Shown: positions 7,282 through 11,489 of the stretch, piece by piece
How the letters are laid out: the number at the start of each line of letters is the position of its first letter
How positions within the stretch are numbered: position 1 is the stretch's first letter
Source of the DNA: an uncultured delta proteobacterium
GTDB lineage: Bacteria; RBG-13-61-14; DRUE01
Length of the DNA: 11,489 nt
Assembly (NCBI GenBank): GCA_903930515.1
Contig: CAIYYW010000218.1
Coordinates: forward strand, 1 to 11,489
Direction of reading: 5' to 3'
Notes under the pieces: generated by a model
Told to the model about the DNA's origin: nothing
Database searches by the model: none
The model's input: only the letters and a program-made list of their open reading frames with translations
Program-made: the position numbers and the translations under genes

Positions 7282-7295
7282 GGACACGCGTGTCC
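7282..7295. promoter_or_regulatory. Perfect 14-bp palindrome in the operon gap
   Basis: GGACACGCGTGTCC is identical on both strands. It lies in the 55-nt gap between the aminotransferase stop (7263) and the dehydrogenase start (7319), 12 nt before the ribosome binding site. It could be a dimeric-repressor operator, or in RNA a 5-bp hairpin with a CGCG loop. No T-run follows, so it is not a terminator. Chance occurrence within so short a gap is low but not excluded. Confidence 0.35.
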
Positions 7296-7318
7296 TGCGC
7301 CCCGAAGAAGGAGATGCG

Positions 7319-8407
7319 ATGAGAGAGAGCAAGGTCAGGATCGGTTTGTGTGGGACCGGATATATCGGGAACATACACGCGGGCGCGATCAAGAAGAATC
7401 AGCTTTGCGAACTGGCCGCGGTGTGCGAGGAGAAGGATCAGAAGCGCGGAGCGGCTTTTGCGAAACATCACAAGGTTCCTAAAATCTATAATGACTTTGA
7501 AAAGATGATCAGGGACCCGGCGATTGACCTGGTCTATATCTGCATCCCGAACTATCAGCACGCCAAATACGCCTGCCAGGCCGCGGAGATGAAGAAAAAC
7601 ATCTTCGTGGAAAAACCGCTGTGCACCACTTTGGAGGAAGCGGACCGGATGATCGGAGCGGCGAAGAAAAATAAGGTCAAACTTTTTTATGGGGAAAACC
7701 TCTGCTTCGCTCCCAAGTATGCAAGGCTCAAGGAATTGGTTGACGAGGGATCATTGGGTAAGCCGTTTTATATCAGGCACCGCGAGAGCCACGGCGGCCC
7801 GCACGCCAAATGGTTCTATGACATCCGACTCTCCGGCGGAGGGGCGATGATGGATATGGGATGTCACGGGATAGAATTCGCGCGCTGGCTCCTGGGCAAG
7901 CCCAAGATCAAGCGCGTGTTCGCGTCGCTCGGGACCTATCTCCACAAGAAAATAACCAAGGGCGAGGATGACAGCGTGCTGTTGGTTGAGTTTGAAACCG
8001 GCGCCCGTGCCGTGATTGAAAACTCCTGGGCGCTCCGGGGCGGGCTGGACGACCGGGCCGAGGTGCAGGGGACCGAGGGAGTGGCGTTTTGCGATTTGGT
8101 TTACGGGTCCGCGCTCCGGGTATTTACCGCGACCGGACTGGGCTACGCGGTGGAAAAAGCCGAGACCACCAAGGGCTGGAGTTTTGTGATCTACCAGGAG
8201 GAAGAGATGTATGGATACCCGGGAGAGTTGGCCGACATCCTGGACGCGCTGATCAAGAACAAGGCCCCCAAAGAAACGCCGGAGGACGGCAAAATTGTCC
8301 TGGAGACGATGATGGCCGGATACCTGTCCGCCAAGCTGGGCAAATGGGTGAACCTCCCGGCCAAACTCCCGCGCAACAAAAAACCCTATCAGCTTTGGCT
8401 GGAATAA
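7319..8407 (+). CDS. Gfo/Idh/MocA family NAD(P)-dependent oxidoreductase
   Basis: The protein is 362 aa. A Rossmann domain at the N-terminus has RIGLCGTGYIGNIHAG (7-22), with the G-x-G-x-x-G dinucleotide loop at Gly12-Gly17. The family's Glu98-Lys99-Pro100 motif follows (catalytic Lys99), then a C-terminal beta-sheet domain with GGGAMMDMGCHGIEFARWLLG, giving Asp179 and His183 as the usual catalytic pair. Such enzymes oxidise a hydroxyl of a sugar, sugar phosphate or inositol with NAD(P). The ATG at 7319 is chosen because AAGGAG (7308-7313) lies 5 nt before it; a GTG at 7265 would add 18 residues with no family character. Placed right after a DegT aminotransferase, it probably provides the keto-substrate for transamination. 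The C-terminus (NKKPYQLWLE) is ordinary. Confidence 0.92.
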   Translation: MRESKVRIGLCGTGYIGNIHAGAIKKNQLCELAAVCEEKDQKRGAAFAKHHKVPKIYNDFEKMIRDPAIDLVYICIPNYQHAKYACQAAEMKKNIFVEKPLCTTLEEADRMIGAAKKNKVKLFYGENLCFAPKYARLKELVDEGSLGKPFYIRHRESHGGPHAKWFYDIRLSGGGAMMDMGCHGIEFARWLLGKPKIKRVFASLGTYLHKKITKGEDDSVLLVEFETGARAVIENSWALRGGLDDRAEVQGTEGVAFCDLVYGSALRVFTATGLGYAVEKAETTKGWSFVIYQEEEMYGYPGELADILDALIKNKAPKETPEDGKIVLETMMAGYLSAKLGKWVNLPAKLPRNKKPYQLWLE

Positions 8408-8446
8408 AATCTTGTCAGAGAATAATAAGTGCTTAGTTATACTAGG

Positions 8447-8460
8447 CTTAATTTATTAAG
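8447..8460. promoter_or_regulatory. Inverted repeat abutting the start codon of the pilin-like gene
   Basis: Six-base arms CTTAAT (8447-8452) and ATTAAG (8455-8460) with a 2-nt centre end directly before the ATG at 8461. A -10-like TATACT lies just upstream at 8438-8443, with TTGTCA at 8412-8417, but their spacing (20 nt) is too long for a standard promoter. A protein bound here would cover the initiation region. No Shine-Dalgarno is visible before the ATG. Confidence 0.3.
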
Positions 8461-9285
8461 ATGACTTCTCTTGAACAGAAGCGAAAGTTTTCAAAATTAT
8501 CAGTTATATCTCTTGTTTTGGTCATAGGCCTTCCTGTTAGTCTCTATTTTTTTACAGTTATAAGCGAGAGAATTTGGTGGTTTTTAATTGATATTCATTC
8601 CTCCAACGCCCTTTTAAATTTTGCAGGCAAATTAGATATGCTATTCGCATTATTTATTATATTTGCTGGCTTTTTTCTGGCAATAGTTGCCATTATTCAA
8701 ATTACATTATCTAGATTTCAGCTTAAGGGTATTGATGTTGCAATATCGGCCATCCTTATCTTTATCTTAATGCTTGGCGCTTGTATGAACTTTTTAGACT
8801 TCACTGCCAAATCCAAACAAAGTGAAGCAAGAAGAAATCTAGAAGAAATTTTCCAGATGCAGAACAAATATCATAAAAAATATGATCACTATGCCGCAAC
8901 TTTTAAAGAGCTGAACTGGCCGCAGGAAGAGCGAATCCCAAAATATACCTATTGCTTATCTTCAGAAGACTATATTCTAGGCATAAGAGTAAAAGATGTA
9001 AGTTGGCAATGCCTAGATATTCCTGAAAATAATTCTTATGTGAGCGAGCACAGCTTTAGAGTAGCCGCAGTCGCCAATATTGATAGTGATGAAATATTGG
9101 ATGTTTGGACTATAGATGAGAAAGGAAAATTGACAAATGTTATTGATGATGCGGAATGCGACACCCAGGCGGACTTGGAAAGATTTAAAAAAAGCAAATC
9201 TTTTTTGAGCCGATATAAGAATAAATTTATTCGCCATGGAAGGGATTTTACACAAGGATTTAAAGAAAAGCGTAAATTTAATTGA
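8461..9285 (+). CDS. Three-helix membrane protein with type IV pilin-like C-terminal domain
   Basis: The protein is 274 aa. Hydrophobic helices lie at about 13-33, 59-83 and 91-113. Helices 2 and 3 with the short loop SRFQLKG recall DUF4190-type membrane hairpins (I-Q-I..S...L-K-G...A-I...I-L). Helix 3 runs into FLDFTAKSKQSEARRNL (111-127), nearly the classic pilin helix-1 end (FLRFQAKSKQSEAKTNL). Residues 198-232 (SFRVAAVANIDSDEILDVWT, then IDEKGKLTNVIDDAE) match the pilin head strand region seen in PilA-like proteins. Cys165 and Cys184 could form a disulfide. The positive-inside rule places the N-terminus and the 2-3 loop in the cytoplasm and the pilin-like head outside, as in a real pilin. 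But there is no prepilin peptidase site: at KG-IDVAI the Glu5 is absent. A basic 42-residue tail (233-274) ends the protein. Its AT-rich codons contrast sharply with all neighbours, suggesting transfer. Function unknown. Confidence 0.75.
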   Translation: MTSLEQKRKFSKLSVISLVLVIGLPVSLYFFTVISERIWWFLIDIHSSNALLNFAGKLDMLFALFIIFAGFFLAIVAIIQITLSRFQLKGIDVAISAILIFILMLGACMNFLDFTAKSKQSEARRNLEEIFQMQNKYHKKYDHYAATFKELNWPQEERIPKYTYCLSSEDYILGIRVKDVSWQCLDIPENNSYVSEHSFRVAAVANIDSDEILDVWTIDEKGKLTNVIDDAECDTQADLERFKKSKSFLSRYKNKFIRHGRDFTQGFKEKRKFN

Positions 9286-9317
9286 TGTGAGATAAAAATA
9301 ATAAATATTTTCAAAAT

Positions 9318-9322
9318 GGAGG
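9318..9322 (+). promoter_or_regulatory. Strong ribosome binding site of the phosphoesterase gene
   Basis: GGAGG lies 4 nt before ATG 9327 and 10 nt before a second in-frame ATG at 9333. Both starts keep the twin-arginine signal intact, so the start choice changes only two residues (Met-Lys). Confidence 0.6.
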
Positions 9323-9326
9323 GAAG

Positions 9327-10328
9327 ATGAAAATGGACAAATTGAATCGCCGCAATTTTATCAAGGGAACCACCATTGCCGGAGCCGGGCTGTTGCTGGG
9401 CGGAAAAGGGTGGACGCAGGCCGCGGGAGCGGATTCAGTGGCAAGATACTTCACCCGCGAGCAGGGCAAGTTGAAGTTGCTTGCCGTGACCGACCTGCAT
9501 TTTTTTGACAGCAAGACGCCGGAGGATAATAACCAAAAGAGCGTGGCGGAACTCAAGGCGCTGGTGGAAAAATTCAAACCGGAGTTGATGCTTTTGAACG
9601 GAGACACCTGGTTTGAAGATCTGGGCGGAAAATCTTTCCAGCATTGCCAGTGGGCCACTGAGCAGATCGGGGGTTTGGGCATCCCCTGGATTTTCAATTT
9701 CGGGAACCACGACGCGACCCAGGATTTCAATAAAGTTTATGAGACCCTGACCAACGCCCCGAATTCCCTGTTCCGGGGATCGGCCAATTACGGAGACTAC
9801 CGGGTGGAGATCTGCAACCCGGGCGGGCTGAACCCGTTCTGGAATTTGATCATTGTCAACGATTATTTCCCGGACCGCGGCTTCAACCGGTATCAGATCA
9901 ACTGGTTCAATGCCGAGGTCGCGAGGATCAGGGAAAAATATCCGACCCCGGCCCCGTCCTTTATTTTCGCGCACATCCCGCTCCCTCAGTTCAACGACTT
10001 GTGGAAAAAAGGCAATGCGGTCGGGATCAAGGGCGAGCCGGTGATGTTTGAGGGCGGAACTAAAAAGGCCTTTGACGCAATCAAAAATTCCGGGATGGTC
10101 CGGGCCTGTTTCGCCGGGCACGATCATCTGAACAACTACTGGGGAAACCTTGACGGCATCCGCTTGCAATACCTCCGCGCAACCGGCTACGGCGGATACG
10201 GCGGGGAAAAGCTGAAAAAGGGCGGGACCATTATTGAGATTGATTTGAGCCGGCCCGAGCCGAAGTTTGAGACCACTACGGTTTTTGAAGACGGCTCAAC
10301 CTGGACGCCGGAGGCCAAGGGAAAATAA
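9327..10328 (+). CDS. Tat-exported calcineurin-like metallophosphoesterase
   Basis: The protein is 333 aa. It begins with a twin-arginine signal, Asn-Arg8-Arg9-Asn-Phe-Ile-Lys, then a Gly/Ala/Leu-rich helix and an Ala-Gly-Ala site at 33-35, so the folded, metal-loaded enzyme is probably exported to the periplasm. The dimetal-site motifs appear in order: Asp56-Leu-His58, Gly92-Asp93 (LLNGDTW), Gly126-Asn-His-Asp129, His216 (FAHIPLP) and Gly264-His-Asp-His267. This set and the HIPLP and GHDHLNNYWG wording resemble the Dcr2/PAP29-like branch of purple-acid-phosphatase relatives. It would hydrolyse phosphate mono- or diesters; the substrate is unknown. It follows the AT-rich gene by 41 nt but returns to GC-rich codon use, so the two need not be related. 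A weak TTGATG-18-TATTTT pair (9282-9311) could be its own promoter. It ends 11 nt from the convergent AOR gene, with no terminator hairpin visible. Confidence 0.9.
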   Translation: MKMDKLNRRNFIKGTTIAGAGLLLGGKGWTQAAGADSVARYFTREQGKLKLLAVTDLHFFDSKTPEDNNQKSVAELKALVEKFKPELMLLNGDTWFEDLGGKSFQHCQWATEQIGGLGIPWIFNFGNHDATQDFNKVYETLTNAPNSLFRGSANYGDYRVEICNPGGLNPFWNLIIVNDYFPDRGFNRYQINWFNAEVARIREKYPTPAPSFIFAHIPLPQFNDLWKKGNAVGIKGEPVMFEGGTKKAFDAIKNSGMVRACFAGHDHLNNYWGNLDGIRLQYLRATGYGGYGGEKLKKGGTIIEIDLSRPEPKFETTTVFEDGSTWTPEAKGK

Positions 10329-10339
10329 ACCGGGCCGTC

Positions 10340-11489
10340 TCAACTCTCCGGATACAATTCCTGAGCGACTTCTTTCAGGCCCAGCTCCAGCAGCCTTTGC
10401 TTAAGCGGGATTCCGCTCTCGTTCCATCCCATTGCTTGAGCGAACCTGCGGTTTAACTCGTCCATCGGCGGCGTCACCCCTCTCAAAGGGCCGTATTCCA
10501 AAGCCGGCTCGCCCGCGGCTCTGGGATGAAGCCGGAAATCTTCAGCCGGAATTTTCCCGTGCTTGATATTGAAGGCCTGCCTTAAGTCCTGGATCCGTTC
10601 CCCTATTTCCAAATACTGCTCCGGGGTTTTGTTCCAGCCGGTCGCCGCGTTCAGGTATTCCAGCATCGGCAAATTAGCCCCCAGCTCCAACCCGTAAATG
10701 CATCCGCCGGCGCCGTTGCAAATCTGGACATACTTGCTCACGGCGCTGAGCAGGATTTCCTTGCCCTCCGGGTTCAGCTTGCTCGACTTGGTGTAAAGGG
10801 CCTGGAAGGACGGGAGCTTTTTGAAAACCTTGTGCAGCGCCATCAGCTCGGTATAAAGATAACTGATATTGGTGTGCCTCCCCGGAGTAGGCTCCATTGA
10901 ATATCCCACCCCGTATCCCGGATCAAACCTGCTGTCGTGCATCGGCAGCTCCTGGCCCCCGGCGTGGATCGCAAATTGATCGGTATTTTTACCGATCTTC
11001 TCCGCCGCTCTTTTCACCCCGTCCGCGAGCAAATCCCCGATCCCCTCGCGCCTCACCATCTTCTCCAGCAGCGCGATCATCGCCTCCGCATTTCCCCATT
11101 TCAAATCCAGACCGCCCAATTCATCCTTGCTCAGAATCCCCCGCTCATAACATTCCATCGCGAACGCCACCGCGCCTCCCGCGGAAATGGTGTCCATCCC
11201 GGCGCGGTTGAGATAGTCGTTGATGTAAAAAAGCGCGTCCAGGTCATTATTCAGAACCAGCGACCCGAACGCGCAAATGGTTTCATACTCGGGCTTGTGG
11301 GTCTCCTTAAGATTGAACCGGGTCTTGCCCTCCAAATTCAGAACCCCGCCGCAACCGATCGGGCAGGAATAACAATGATACTTCTTCTGCTCGTGCCGGA
11401 TCATCGCGTCCGGAGAAAGTTTGATGGAATGACTCTGGATCGGAAAGTCCCGGAACCCGGCCCCCTTCCAGTTCTTCACCGGCGAGTCC
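10340..11489 (-). CDS. Aldehyde:ferredoxin oxidoreductase family tungsten/molybdopterin enzyme, N-terminal part outside window
   Basis: The frame is open to the right edge. A GTG at 11479 is possible, but the codons before it (Asp-Ser-Pro) continue a family-like DSPVKNWKG segment, so it is not the start. About 382 C-terminal residues of a roughly 600-residue AOR-family enzyme are visible. Seen: the iron-sulfur motif C-x2-C-x3-C in YHCYSCPIGC (Cys codons at 11374-11351), PEYETI and GMDTISAGG, both conserved around the tungstopterin site, then DPGYGVGYSMEPTPGRH in place of the more usual DPRG.PGMGL pattern. A later Cys in GGCIYG is the likely fourth cluster ligand. AORs oxidise aldehydes to acids, or the reverse, with ferredoxin, are oxygen-sensitive, and imply anaerobic life. 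The altered pterin-side segment suggests a subfamily with a different substrate. Transcribed towards the phosphoesterase. Confidence 0.9.
   Translation of the reverse strand, partial: DSPVKNWKGAGFRDFPIQSHSIKLSPDAMIRHEQKKYHCYSCPIGCGGVLNLEGKTRFNLKETHKPEYETICAFGSLVLNNDLDALFYINDYLNRAGMDTISAGGAVAFAMECYERGILSKDELGGLDLKWGNAEAMIALLEKMVRREGIGDLLADGVKRAAEKIGKNTDQFAIHAGGQELPMHDSRFDPGYGVGYSMEPTPGRHTNISYLYTELMALHKVFKKLPSFQALYTKSSKLNPEGKEILLSAVSKYVQICNGAGGCIYGLELGANLPMLEYLNAATGWNKTPEQYLEIGERIQDLRQAFNIKHGKIPAEDFRLHPRAAGEPALEYGPLRGVTPPMDELNRRFAQAMGWNESGIPLKQRLLELGLKEVAQELYPES

Noticed and set aside
9435-10169. 244-codon minus-strand frame under the phosphoesterase
   Set aside because: Antisense shadow; the + strand protein has all five metal-binding motifs.
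6016-10328. Treating aminotransferase, dehydrogenase, pilin-like protein and phosphoesterase as one operon and system
   Set aside because: The AT-rich gene breaks base composition, has its own upstream signals, and the phosphoesterase is exported while the first two enzymes are cytoplasmic.
1-11489. CRISPR arrays, insertion sequences, rRNA, prophage genes
   Set aside because: I read both strands for regularly spaced repeats, transposase motifs and rRNA landmarks and saw none.

Overview
The window looks like a chromosomal segment from a diderm (Gram-negative-type), probably anaerobic bacterium, possibly of an uncultured phylum. The diderm call rests on a LolA lipoprotein carrier and a TPR lipoprotein with a signal-peptidase-II Cys. 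The anaerobic call rests on a tungsten/molybdenum aldehyde:ferredoxin oxidoreductase (AOR). Most genes are clearly GC-rich (above half G+C where I counted lines). I cannot name the taxon from the sequence alone.

Region 1 (1-3972, + strand) is a tight housekeeping cluster: the 3' part of lolA, then gyrA starting inside the lolA stop codon (ATGA), then a TPR/BamD-like lipoprotein gene starting 32 nt before the gyrA stop. The gyrase carries Ala at the position of E. coli GyrA Ser83.

Region 2 (4101-5850) is an accessory patch. It holds a HicB-like/HicA-like pair (+), a short repeat-rich spacer, a tRNA-Pro(UGG) on the minus strand with encoded CCA and its own promoter, and an MntA/HepT nucleotidyltransferase/HEPN toxin-antitoxin pair (minus). 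The HicA-like protein lacks the family's usual histidine. The MntA/HepT pair keeps all its key motifs.

Region 3 (5951-8407, + strand) has a good promoter followed by a DegT/DnrJ/EryC1/StrS PLP aminotransferase and a Gfo/Idh/MocA dehydrogenase. This pairing is typical of amino-sugar or aminocyclitol synthesis (oxidise a hydroxyl, then transaminate the ketone). A perfect 14-bp palindrome lies in the short gap between them.

Region 4 (8408-9326) is an AT-rich island, about one third G+C in the lines I counted. It holds one gene for a three-helix membrane protein. Its last helix and C-terminal domain read like a type IV pilin, but two extra membrane helices replace the prepilin leader, and neither the processing site nor Glu5 is present. 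This is the most unusual object in the window.

Region 5 (9327-11489) has a Tat-exported calcineurin-like phosphoesterase (+) running tail-to-tail, 11 nt apart, into the C-terminal part of an AOR gene (minus) that continues past the right edge.
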